Source: an uncultured Porphyromonadaceae bacterium
Lineage (GTDB): Bacteria > Bacteroidota > Bacteroidia > Bacteroidales > Muribaculaceae
DNA length: 9,146 bases
Direction of reading: 5' to 3'
NCBI GenBank assembly: GCA_947176285.1
Contig: CAMWQF010000098.1
Location: forward strand, 1-9,146
The translations under genes and the position numbers were made by a program. Every line of letters begins with the position of its first letter. The stretch's first letter is position 1. Positions 1-7,614 of the stretch are shown one piece after another. The notes beneath the pieces were generated by a model. It was not told where the DNA came from. It was given only the letters and a program-made list of their open reading frames with translations, and ran no database searches.

Positions 1-929
1 GAGAAAATAAGAAGCATCTTCCGCTTAATGGTCTTGTGCAATTGATTTGTGGTCTTATCTGGATACTATTTGCAATTATTGCAGTCTCGATTTTAGTTGA
101 TAAATCTCCGGGCACTCTTCTCGCCGGAATCGGGGTATTTGCATCAGTGTTGATGTTGGTGTTTAAGGATTCAATTCTTGGAGTTGTAGCCGGTGTGCAG
201 TTGTCTGAAAATGATTCAGTCCATGTTGGCGACTGGATCGCGGTGGATGGCACAAATGCGAATGGTACTGTCATCGGAGTGTCTCTGACTGAAGTAAAGG
301 TGCAGAATTGGGATAAGACTGTCACTTCGGTGCCTCCTTATAATCTAATCACCGGCTCCTTTACCACCTACCTTCCTATGCAGGAAAGTAATACTCGACG
401 CATTGCACGTACTTATCTGATTGCAAGCGAAAGTGTAGTGGAAGCCACTCCTGAATTGTTGGCTAAAATTTCTGAAATTCCACTCATGAAGGATTGGATT
501 GCCAAGAAGCAGGCACAGAAGGCAGCCGGAAAGGAATACTGTGTGAAAAATCCTGAAGGACTTGCGGATGGCACTATCGACACAAACCTCGGTATGTTCC
601 GTGCTTATATGAAGATGTGGCTACAGAGCAATCCAAATATATCGCAAGTAGACGACCTCTTTGTCAATACTCTCCAGCAGACGGCTCAGGGCATTCCATT
701 CCAGGTGTATTGCTTCACAAGCACTTCTCAGTGGATTCCTTTCGAGGGCATTCAGTCTGCAGTGTTTGAACATGTGGCAGTGATGCTGACGAAATTCAAC
801 TTGTTCGTATACGAAAGAGAATCAAGTCGAGCCGCTGTTCAGGAAGGACTGATGAGTCGCCAACTTCCTGATGGAGAAAGCGTATTCGGACTACCATCTC
901 CTATGGTAATTGACAATCCTAAATCCTAA
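1..929 (+). CDS. MscS-family mechanosensitive ion channel, YbdG type (5' end cut by window)
   Basis: This is the C-terminal part of an inner-membrane mechanosensitive channel of the MscS family, which releases solutes on osmotic downshock. The reading frame is open from base 3, so the GTG at 36 is an internal valine and not the start. The visible protein (about 308 residues) begins in the last transmembrane segments. It then shows the pore helix and beta-domain signature VFKDSILGVVAGVQL, followed by VGDWI and VKVQNWDKTVTSVP, which match E. coli YbdG closely as I remember it. The long cytoplasmic tail with MQESNTRRI, WLQSNPNI and FEGIQSAVFEH is also YbdG-like rather than short-MscS-like. Its TAA stop overlaps the stop of the convergent rsmE gene. 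The missing N-terminus should hold further membrane helices. The family call is firm; conductance class and gating are not visible from sequence. Confidence 0.93.
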   Translation, partial: ENKKHLPLNGLVQLICGLIWILFAIIAVSILVDKSPGTLLAGIGVFASVLMLVFKDSILGVVAGVQLSENDSVHVGDWIAVDGTNANGTVIGVSLTEVKVQNWDKTVTSVPPYNLITGSFTTYLPMQESNTRRIARTYLIASESVVEATPELLAKISEIPLMKDWIAKKQAQKAAGKEYCVKNPEGLADGTIDTNLGMFRAYMKMWLQSNPNISQVDDLFVNTLQQTAQGIPFQVYCFTSTSQWIPFEGIQSAVFEHVAVMLTKFNLFVYERESSRAAVQEGLMSRQLPDGESVFGLPSPMVIDNPKS

Positions 930-1636
930 GATCTGAAGTTGTCGCCCACTACATGGGCTGCGACTGCCGCATAGAGGGCAGCTGTTTCCAATCGGAGGCG
1001 GCTGCCCCCAAATGTTACCGGCATGTATCCATTTTTGACTGCCATCTCCACCTCTTCAGGACTGAAATCCCCTTCCGGACCTATAAGGATACGGACATCA
1101 CCGCCTTTATATTCTTCTGCAAAACTGCGTAATGGAAATGCATCATCGCAATATCCAAGACATTTGAAACCAGAAAAATCATCAGAAATGATCTCTTTGA
1201 ATGCTACCTGATTCACTATTTCAGGTCGGTTTGCCTTCAGCGACTGGTTCATTGCAGATAATGCGATCTTTTCCAGTCGGTCAATGCGCAAGTTCTTGCG
1301 TTCACTACGCCGGCATTTCATCAGGATTATTTTGTCGACTCCTATTTCAACCGCTTTCTCCACAAGCCATTCTATCCTGTCCATGTTCTTGGATGGGGCT
1401 ACACACAGTTCAAGGCGGAATCCCCACCAAGGTTTTATTTCTTCCATGGCGAGGATCTCTACTGCTGTGTGCTTTGGATGAGCATCAAGGATGACGCATT
1501 CAAATCTATGCCCTTTGCCATCGGTGACAAAAATCTTGTCACCTTCCTTCATCCTAAGAACCCGACAGCAGTGTCCCGATTCTGCTTCGGGAAGCACTCC
1601 TGTCGTTTCGATATCCGGTGAAAAAAACTGAATCAT
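926..1636 (-). CDS. rsmE: 16S rRNA (uracil-1498-N3)-methyltransferase RsmE
   Basis: RsmE methylates N3 of U1498 in 16S rRNA of the 30S subunit, using S-adenosylmethionine. The 236-residue length is normal for the family. The N-terminal PUA-like part carries H22 and VLR (26-28), and the SPOUT methyltransferase part starts near residue 75. Recognisable motifs are KNMDRIEWLVEKAVEIGVDK (83-102), SER (111-113), the SAM-binding knot LIGPEGDFSPEE (184-195) and LRLETAAL (214-221). The ATG overlaps the nupG stop codon as TAATG, so translation is probably coupled to that gene, and this is the last gene of the minus-strand operon. The stop codon overlaps that of the convergent channel gene, leaving no room for an intergenic terminator. 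The usual motif arginine-isoleucine-leucine before the final helix reads SRLRLETA here, which is acceptable variation. Confidence 0.96.
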   Translation of the reverse strand: MIQFFSPDIETTGVLPEAESGHCCRVLRMKEGDKIFVTDGKGHRFECVILDAHPKHTAVEILAMEEIKPWWGFRLELCVAPSKNMDRIEWLVEKAVEIGVDKIILMKCRRSERKNLRIDRLEKIALSAMNQSLKANRPEIVNQVAFKEIISDDFSGFKCLGYCDDAFPLRSFAEEYKGGDVRILIGPEGDFSPEEVEMAVKNGYMPVTFGGSRLRLETAALYAAVAAHVVGDNFRS

Positions 1637-2979
1637 TACATTTGGTCTTTGTCGTCAATGATGCCTCCGGCGGCAAGCCCGTTCTTGTCAGCCGCCTCGC
1701 TTTTGCTGATGGAATCTTTCTTATTTTCTTTGAAGATAATGGCGAAAAGAACGCCTACCACGAACGCATAGGCAGCGAAGATGAGCCAACTCGTGTGCCA
1801 TCCTTCTATCTGTGGCATTCCTGCGGGCTGGGTGAACACGAATTTTTCAAGAATGGCTCCGGCGCTAAGAGTACCTATTGTTGCGCCAAGTCCGTTGGTC
1901 ATAATCATGAAAAGTCCTTGTGCCGAACTCCTGATTGACGGATCTGTTTCTTGGTCTACGTATAATGAACCTGACACGTTGAAGAAATCGAAAGCAATGC
2001 CATATACAATCATCGATAGGATAAAGAGCCATACCAGATCGCCGGGATTGCCGAGTCCGAAAAATCCAAATCGTCCTACCCACGCAAACATTGACATCAA
2101 CATCATTCCCTTGATACCAATTCTTTTGAGGAAAAATGGGATAAGCAGAATGCACAGTGTCTCTGACATTTGTGAGAGTGAAATCATAGCATTGGCATTC
2201 TGGGCTCCCCATGTATTGGCAAATTCTGCCACATCCTTAAAGGATGTGATGAAGATATTTCCATAGCCGTTGGTGATCTGGAGGCTCACGCCGAGAAGCA
2301 TGGAGAATATGAAGAATACTGCCATTTTCTTTTGCTTGAACAAGGAGAATGCTTTGAGCCCAAGAGTATCGGCAAGTGATCCCGATGCAGCCTTGTTGGT
2401 GGGGCAATCCGGAAGTGTCAATGCGTAGAGACAAAGCACGCCGCTTAAGATAGCAGAAGTGATAAGCTGGCAATAATTGGTCTGGTATTGGGTGAAGTTG
2501 ACAAAGAGCATAGCGCATATGAAACCGACTGTGCCGAATACTCTAATCGGTGGAAATTCTTTCACTGTGTCGAGTCCTGCCTTGGTCAGTCCGGAATATG
2601 CAACGGAGTTGCTCAGTCCGATTGTAGGCATGAAAAATGCCACCGACATTGCATAGAGCCAGAAGATGACGTGGAATTCTACGTTGTCTCCGGCCATCAT
2701 GCCATAAATACCGGCTGCTCCCATGAATAATCCTGCAATAAGATGACATAGGCTAAGCATTCTTTGGGCATGGATCCAGCGGTCGGCTATGATGCCGATT
2801 ATGGCAGGCATGAAGATAGATACTATGCCTTGGACTGCATAAAACCATTTGATGTCGTTGGCCAATCCTACTCTTCCCAAGTAGTTGCCAAGCGATGTAA
2901 GATACGCTCCCCATACGGCAAATTCCAAGAAACTCAGTATGGCGAGTCTTACTTTTAGTGAAAAGTTTCCGTTACTCAT
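1636..2979 (-). CDS. nupG: NupG/XapB-type nucleoside:H+ symporter (NHS family, MFS superfamily)
   Basis: This is an inner-membrane permease that would import nucleosides with protons. The 447-residue protein is strongly hydrophobic and can be laid out as about twelve membrane helices, with a polar C-terminal tail (about 418-447). It aligns along its length with E. coli NupG as I remember it: ILSFLEFAVWGAYLTSLG (14-31), MPAIIGIIADRW (57-68), EFPPIRVFGTVGFI (141-154), FFIFSMLLGVSLQITN (222-237), IVYGIAFDFFNVSGS (324-338) and RSSAQGLFMIMTNG (350-363). It starts 19 nt after the murB fusion gene and overlaps rsmE by one base (TAATG). No Shine-Dalgarno motif is visible before the ATG, as is common in Bacteroidota. 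Substrate range (purine, pyrimidine, xanthosine or other) cannot be read from the sequence, and the link to the envelope genes may be only shared transcription. Confidence 0.93.
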   Translation of the reverse strand: MSNGNFSLKVRLAILSFLEFAVWGAYLTSLGNYLGRVGLANDIKWFYAVQGIVSIFMPAIIGIIADRWIHAQRMLSLCHLIAGLFMGAAGIYGMMAGDNVEFHVIFWLYAMSVAFFMPTIGLSNSVAYSGLTKAGLDTVKEFPPIRVFGTVGFICAMLFVNFTQYQTNYCQLITSAILSGVLCLYALTLPDCPTNKAASGSLADTLGLKAFSLFKQKKMAVFFIFSMLLGVSLQITNGYGNIFITSFKDVAEFANTWGAQNANAMISLSQMSETLCILLIPFFLKRIGIKGMMLMSMFAWVGRFGFFGLGNPGDLVWLFILSMIVYGIAFDFFNVSGSLYVDQETDPSIRSSAQGLFMIMTNGLGATIGTLSAGAILEKFVFTQPAGMPQIEGWHTSWLIFAAYAFVVGVLFAIIFKENKKDSISKSEAADKNGLAAGGIIDDKDQM

Positions 2980-2998
2980 GATGTATAAGATTATTTAG

Positions 2999-4789
2999 TT
3001 ATTCTATTGTTATGACTTCCCCGTCATACGCATATTCTACCCCTTGAGGCAATATCTTGGATATATCTTCATGTTTGCCCAGATTGTGGCAGCCATGAGT
3101 GAGATAACATCGTTTTGGCTTTAATTCCTCAATTAGGGCAAGTGCTTCCGGCAGTATCAAATGGGCGAAATGCTCATGAGTCACTCTCAGGCAACTGAGG
3201 ATAAGCACTTCAAGGTTTTTCAGTTTTTCTTTTTCCTCTTCAGATATAGTCTTTATGTCAGTGACATAAGCGAAGTCTCCTATTCTATATCCATAGATTG
3301 GAAGACTTCCGTGCATCACTTCAATAGGCTCAATCTTAAGGCCATTTATCATAAATGGCATGCATTCTATCTCATGAAGATCTAATTTTGGCACTCCGGG
3401 ATAGGGATTATCTCTGAAGCAATAGTCCACTCTCTTTCTCAGGTCTCTTGCAGTCTGAGGATTAGTATAGATTGGAAGGTCGTTTTCAATGCAGAATGGT
3501 CTGACATCGTCGATTCCTCCCACATGGTCGTAATGCTGATGGGTGAGAAGTATGGCATCGATTTGGCTCAGCCCATGGCGAAGCGCTTGCTGGCGAAGGT
3601 CGGGCGAGGCATCTATAAGGATTCTCATTCCATGAGTCTCAACAAGAATGGATGCTCTCAATCTTTTGTCTTTAGGATCGGTAGATAGGCAAGTCGGACA
3701 TGTGCATCCGATTTCCGGAATACCTTTTGACGTTCCGCTTCCAAGCACTGTCACCTTGATGGAAGAATCAATGTAATTCACTTCCTGGCGGAGTTCTATG
3801 CCATATTTTAATTTTACAGTATTTTTGATATGTTCGGCAAGTTCCGCGACATCTTTGCCGGTGGCACCACCGGTGTTTGCTAATACGAGCGGCTGCTTCT
3901 GCCAAACTTCAGCACCTCCTGTTTTAGCACCCTTTAGTCCGGCATGGTCGATTAGCCATGCTCCGGAAAGTTTTACTTTTCCCTCTTGACTTGAAGGATA
4001 TTCCGGCATTTCTATTCCCCTGGGTCTGATTTCTTGATCAAAAAAGTATTTGTTCACCTCCGGATTCTTGAAGAATGACCCGGCACTTCCGATTTCTGAA
4101 GGATTGGGGAGTTTGCTGTCCCGAAGTCTGAACACTTCTTCTGCTAATTCCCATATAGTGGGTGTTCTACCCAGATTGTCAGCAAACTGTTTTAACGGAG
4201 CATATTCAAGATTGCTGGCATAGATGTCATATCTAAGTCGATAACTTACTTGAAGCACAATAAGTTTCCCTTTTGCCTTATGCTTGAATATTGAGTCGCG
4301 ATAGCCAAATCTGCAATCTTCTTTCTTAAGGAGAACTTTCTTTCTGGTGATGGTGTCAAAACATTCTACGGAATGGATGAAGTCTCCCGCTTCAGCTCCA
4401 TATGCCCCGACATTTTGCACGGCTGATGCTCCAACTTCCCCCGGGATTCCAGCCATATTTTCCAGTCCTGCTATTCCATGGCTTATGCACCATTCTACGA
4501 GGTCTGTCCACTTTTCGCCGGCACCGGCTATTACAAAGACATTATCCTTATCCTTTACATACTTCTTGATTCCCTTTATGAGCGAATGGAGCACTATCCC
4601 CTTAAATTTATTAAGGAACAGCAGGTTGGAGCCGCTTCCGATATGAAGATACTCATTCTCCATAAATTCCGGGGTGCGAGTAAGTGCCAAGAGGTCTTTT
4701 TCACTCTCATATTCGGCAAAAATATCAGACTGGGCTGGTACCTTGAATGTGGTCAGGTCAGTCAGGTCTTTATTATATTCTATCGTCAT
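2999..4789 (-). CDS. murB: Fusion of UDP-N-acetylenolpyruvoylglucosamine reductase (MurB) and a PhnP-like metallo-beta-lactamase-fold hydrolase
   Basis: The N-terminal part (about 1-340) is MurB, the cytoplasmic FAD enzyme that uses NADPH to reduce UDP-GlcNAc-enolpyruvate to UDP-MurNAc for peptidoglycan. It shows GSGSNLLF (51-58), GIPGEVGASAVQNVGAYG (114-131), YRDS with R164, GSAGSFFKNP with S238, and the C-terminal glutamate E336 in LRQEVNYI. These match the E. coli catalytic trio R159, S229 and E325, and the layout is the E. coli-like type I. The C-terminal part (about 344-596) begins KVTVLGSGTSKG and carries a CxCxxC zinc motif (C362, C364, C367), HQHYDH (417-422), H493, D511 and THGCH (564-568). 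This is the pattern of PhnP-like phosphodiesterases, usually separate proteins. I chose the ATG at 4789 because it overlaps the upstream stop as ATGA and the MurB fold starts right after it; an in-frame ATG at 4852 would add 21 unrelated residues. The hydrolase substrate is unknown. Confidence 0.93.
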   Translation of the reverse strand: MTIEYNKDLTDLTTFKVPAQSDIFAEYESEKDLLALTRTPEFMENEYLHIGSGSNLLFLNKFKGIVLHSLIKGIKKYVKDKDNVFVIAGAGEKWTDLVEWCISHGIAGLENMAGIPGEVGASAVQNVGAYGAEAGDFIHSVECFDTITRKKVLLKKEDCRFGYRDSIFKHKAKGKLIVLQVSYRLRYDIYASNLEYAPLKQFADNLGRTPTIWELAEEVFRLRDSKLPNPSEIGSAGSFFKNPEVNKYFFDQEIRPRGIEMPEYPSSQEGKVKLSGAWLIDHAGLKGAKTGGAEVWQKQPLVLANTGGATGKDVAELAEHIKNTVKLKYGIELRQEVNYIDSSIKVTVLGSGTSKGIPEIGCTCPTCLSTDPKDKRLRASILVETHGMRILIDASPDLRQQALRHGLSQIDAILLTHQHYDHVGGIDDVRPFCIENDLPIYTNPQTARDLRKRVDYCFRDNPYPGVPKLDLHEIECMPFMINGLKIEPIEVMHGSLPIYGYRIGDFAYVTDIKTISEEEKEKLKNLEVLILSCLRVTHEHFAHLILPEALALIEELKPKRCYLTHGCHNLGKHEDISKILPQGVEYAYDGEVITIE

Positions 4790-5742
4790 TGTCTGAATCG
4801 TGTTAATAGTCCGTCTGTAAACATCAGGTATGTTCCATTGGCGTATTGCCACATGTCCATAGTCTGGGAGTGGGTGTGCCCGGCATTCACTTCATCTGGA
4901 TTGCCGATAGCAAGTTTGCATTCCTCTTTCGTCATTCCCAGACCTACTTTCCCATCCTTAATAAGAGTCCAGTTGTCTTCTGAGATTTTAGGGTATTTTG
5001 CTTTTGGATCGGATAGGAAGAAGAGTGAAGCAAAGTTCCGGCTGTCATACGCATCTGATGTGTAGTTCAACTGCATAAAAGCATCTTTCCCACTTTCTTC
5101 TTTAATTTTTACTTTCATAGGAAAGTCACCGGTAGCTGGAACTACATCTGAAATAATGATCTTCGCAAATTTCTGACCTGAGCATCTGTCTCCTTTTTCG
5201 TCATACCATAGGTTGCTCTTCGTCCATAAAGTCTGCCCCATTAGTTTTTCTTTCCATTGAGATATGAGATCCAAGTCAGACATCAATGGCAATTTGCTGC
5301 TCTCGATCTCTTTCATCGCAATGGCAGTCGGTTTTCCGGTGCGGTAGCGGTATGTCTGCTGCCCGTCGGTGAAAAGCAATATGCATTCTTCCCTCAGATC
5401 AGGAGTCTGATAACTGTCAGTTCCTTTGAAGATGAGAGTTTTCCCTTTCAAGGCTTGTCCTGATAGATTGTTGGTTAGTCCGGTTGGCTCAAATATATAG
5501 AGTGTTCGGTCGCTCATTGCAAGAAATTCTTTCCCGTCTTTCCATGAGGAGAGGGGAGAGCCCTGTAGGCTTTCTGTGTAAGCCTGTTCTGCAGTCTTGA
5601 CCATAAGCTTGACATCTTCCTTAGACATCTTTATTTTCTTAGTGCTCTCAATCCCGGTACTGCAACCCATGCAAACAATAAGCCCAACGACTATAGCTGC
5701 CGTCTTTAAACTCTCAAGCACGTAGTCAAGTCTTGTACGCAT
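4786..5742 (-). CDS. Putative lipoprotein with SmpA/OmlA(BamE)-like C-terminal domain
   Basis: I do not recognise a named gene. With the ATG at 5742 the protein has 318 residues and begins with a charged stretch (MRTRLDYVLESLK), a hydrophobic core (AAIVVGLIV) and a possible lipobox ending in C27 (VCMGC). The cysteine at -3 is unusual, so lipidation is likely but not certain. The middle (about 60-255) looks beta-rich, with similar short phrases at KGKTLIFKG (99-107) and MGQTLWTKS (168-176) that may mark repeated small domains. The end (about 258-318) reads IKDGKVGLGMTKEECKLAIG, NPDEVN, MWQYANGTYLMF, which resembles the SmpA/OmlA fold of BamE-like proteins. In-frame ATGs at 5811, 5805 and 5790 would overlap the upstream gene and put a polar stretch before the signal, so I reject them. 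The stop overlaps murB as ATGA, implying coupled translation. An envelope role is inference. Confidence 0.8.
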   Translation of the reverse strand: MRTRLDYVLESLKTAAIVVGLIVCMGCSTGIESTKKIKMSKEDVKLMVKTAEQAYTESLQGSPLSSWKDGKEFLAMSDRTLYIFEPTGLTNNLSGQALKGKTLIFKGTDSYQTPDLREECILLFTDGQQTYRYRTGKPTAIAMKEIESSKLPLMSDLDLISQWKEKLMGQTLWTKSNLWYDEKGDRCSGQKFAKIIISDVVPATGDFPMKVKIKEESGKDAFMQLNYTSDAYDSRNFASLFFLSDPKAKYPKISEDNWTLIKDGKVGLGMTKEECKLAIGNPDEVNAGHTHSQTMDMWQYANGTYLMFTDGLLTRFRQ

Positions 5743-5773
5743 ACTATTTTTTATTAGGAGGGTCTTTCTCGAA

Positions 5774-7555
5774 TTAGTCTTTGCTGACATCGAGTAGGGA
5801 TTCATCGTCATTTTGATCTTTGCTTAGGTCAATGATTGTGGCTTTTTCTTTTTTCTTGACATTTGAATAGTCTATTTGGATAGGGAAGGTCAGAGTAGGA
5901 CATCCTTCTTCCGTAATTTCTATTTCAAATTGATTGAATCCTGCTTTAAGATCGGCGACCTCTACGAAGCACACATAACAATTTTCTTCCAACTTTTGAT
6001 GCGAAGTCACTATTGACTTTGAATCAATAAATTGTTTTGACCCAAATGAAAATTCGTATGGATACTTCTTGGCATCATTATGATCTTGGATTCTTATTTC
6101 AAAGGCAACTTCACCATTAGAAATATGTGCATTTGTATTGGGTATATCTATGGAAAAGTTATTTTCATATTTTGCATTGACAAGTATGTCTCTGGATGGA
6201 AGTCTTACATTGTCTACAGTGACTGTACCGAGTCCATAAGATGTCGTGCTTATAGTATCTGTCAGTTCCAAAGGAATTTCGAGTGTGCAGTCATATACCA
6301 CTTTGTTTCCTTTATCTGAATTAATGGCAACTCTACTTGCCTCATCGATATGAATACCCGATGACTTTGGAAAATCAATTGAAACTTTATTAGCATCTAT
6401 GCGCGAAGGGAACTCAATTTTCAGTTTGGCATCTGTAGTATGATGTTCAAATGAGATGTCTTTTCCATCATTGATGCTGATTGAGTAGTCGCAATCAGGA
6501 ATAAGTTCTACCACACCCCATTTGCCATTCATCTTTGCAAATGCTTTATTGTCGTATCTTAAGCCAATTTCTTCAAATTGTGCAGGTAGTGTGTCGTTTT
6601 GGGCATTTATTAATCCCTTATAGTTCCCCTCTGAATATGTAGAGAGTGTTGAACTGAAAGAGGGTAGAGTGAAAGGGTTGTTAGGACCCTTTGGGGCAGG
6701 TGTGTTCCCGTTGTTGGGCATTAACCTCAAAAGATTGTCAAATTTGAAATCTATCGTTTTGTCTTTGCCATATTTTGCTGTGATAGTAAAAGAATCGGTT
6801 GGAAATTCAGTCATGCTAAGCGTCTTGCTTGATTCAAGCATAAGTTGCTTTTTCTTATTCTCGTCTTCTATCGTTATAGGTATCAGATACATCTCGAACG
6901 TGTCAAACCAGTATAATTTGTTTTTTATTACGGCAAGGGCTCTCCAAGTATCTGAGCCGACTGTTGACATGAAACTGATGTCTTTCGGTTCGACTACTTT
7001 CGTTTTGTCATTCTCCTTTATCACAAAGTTCTTGATAGGATTCCCATCCGCCATGAGCAGATTGAAATATGGATTCTTTTTCTTATCCGGTTGCTGATAA
7101 GCATAAAAAGTGGCGAATCCATTGCTGTATGGATACAACGTCTGGATAGCCGGAAGATTGATCTCTTCTCCAATTTTATGATACATCACGTAATTCCCAT
7201 TCTGTTTTGCCACAAGAAAATTATCCTCGAAATATGGATAATCAAAAGCAATATCCACCTGAGGCAGTTCTATAAAATTGCCTTCAGTGTCAACAAAACC
7301 TGATAGTTTATTGGTGTTGGTGATTTGTATAGTGGCAACGTCACTGCTGAAATCATGGATATTATCCACCGTGGAAAAGAGTCTTTTCCCATCCATATTC
7401 CAAAGGTTGTGGTTGATGCCAACAGTTCCTTCAACTATGTTGTTGGCTTTTATGTCTATCGATTTGCATTCAGCTGGTATTATCCATTCCGGTAATTGCC
7501 CTTTTGCTGATAATGCACATGCGATTATTAAAGTTGTAATGAATAATTGTTTCAT
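5774..7555 (-). CDS. Secreted WG-repeat-like protein, function unknown
   Basis: The 593-residue protein starts with a clear type I signal peptide (MKQLFITTLIIACALSAKGQ, cleavage probably near residue 19), so it should be exported. Two or more segments look like WG repeats: SGFVDTEGNFIELPQ (85-99) followed by VAKQNGNYVMYH (115-126), and GLINAQNDTLPAQFEEIG (314-331) followed by FAKMNGKWGVVEL (339-351), which has the classic KWG. A linker rich in N, P, G and S lies at about 280-310, the second half (about 355-563) looks beta-strand rich, and the tail (566-593) is highly charged. No catalytic motif is visible. It is the first gene of the operon, behind a Bacteroidota promoter, and ends 31 nt before the lipoprotein start. 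The gene is more AT-rich than its neighbours in the lines I counted. WG proteins are often tied to the cell surface in this phylum, but a specific role cannot be given. Confidence 0.82.
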   Translation of the reverse strand: MKQLFITTLIIACALSAKGQLPEWIIPAECKSIDIKANNIVEGTVGINHNLWNMDGKRLFSTVDNIHDFSSDVATIQITNTNKLSGFVDTEGNFIELPQVDIAFDYPYFEDNFLVAKQNGNYVMYHKIGEEINLPAIQTLYPYSNGFATFYAYQQPDKKKNPYFNLLMADGNPIKNFVIKENDKTKVVEPKDISFMSTVGSDTWRALAVIKNKLYWFDTFEMYLIPITIEDENKKKQLMLESSKTLSMTEFPTDSFTITAKYGKDKTIDFKFDNLLRLMPNNGNTPAPKGPNNPFTLPSFSSTLSTYSEGNYKGLINAQNDTLPAQFEEIGLRYDNKAFAKMNGKWGVVELIPDCDYSISINDGKDISFEHHTTDAKLKIEFPSRIDANKVSIDFPKSSGIHIDEASRVAINSDKGNKVVYDCTLEIPLELTDTISTTSYGLGTVTVDNVRLPSRDILVNAKYENNFSIDIPNTNAHISNGEVAFEIRIQDHNDAKKYPYEFSFGSKQFIDSKSIVTSHQKLEENCYVCFVEVADLKAGFNQFEIEITEEGCPTLTFPIQIDYSNVKKKEKATIIDLSKDQNDDESLLDVSKD

Positions 7556-7579
7556 TATTTAAGTTGTTTTTCTAACTTG

Positions 7580-7611
7580 CAAATTTACGAAAAATATTTG
7601 ATTGATGCAAG
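7580..7611 (-). promoter_or_regulatory. Bacteroidota sigma-A promoter for the five-gene operon
   Basis: On the minus strand the -7 box TAAATTTG (7587-7580) fits TAnnTTTG exactly. The -33 element CTTG (7611-7608) lies 20 nt upstream, the usual spacing. Transcription would begin near 7573, giving a short leader of roughly 18 nt before the ATG at 7555, with no Shine-Dalgarno motif. It drives the WG-repeat-like gene and probably everything down to rsmE. Confidence 0.75.
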
Positions 7612-7614
7612 TGT

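Noticed and set aside
36..38. GTG at 36 as the start of the channel gene
   Set aside because: The frame stays open to the window edge, and the residues before it continue the membrane region of the family.
941..964. GC-rich hairpin (GTCGC/GCGAC) near the 3' end of rsmE
   Set aside because: It is imperfect, is coding in rsmE and lacks a following T-run on either strand, so it is not supported as a terminator.
1781..2266. 161-codon plus-strand open frame opposite nupG
   Set aside because: It is antisense to a well-conserved transporter gene, and its translation shows no family features; a shadow frame.
3858..3873. Perfect 7-bp inverted repeat CCGGTGG/CCACCGG with a two-base loop
   Set aside because: It lies in the MurB coding sequence over a Thr-Gly-Gly-Ala-Thr-Gly stretch, has no U-run, and is explained by codon content.
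4790..4852. Earlier in-frame ATG for the murB fusion gene at 4852
   Set aside because: It would sit inside the lipoprotein gene and add 21 residues unlike MurB, whereas the ATGA overlap at 4789 gives a normal MurB start.
4478..5065. 195-codon plus-strand open frame across the murB/lipoprotein junction
   Set aside because: It is antisense to two supported genes and has no recognisable motif or promoter.
5743..5811. Earlier in-frame ATGs for the lipoprotein gene (5811, 5805, 5790)
   Set aside because: They put a polar stretch before the signal sequence, and all three lie inside the upstream gene, which ends at 5774.
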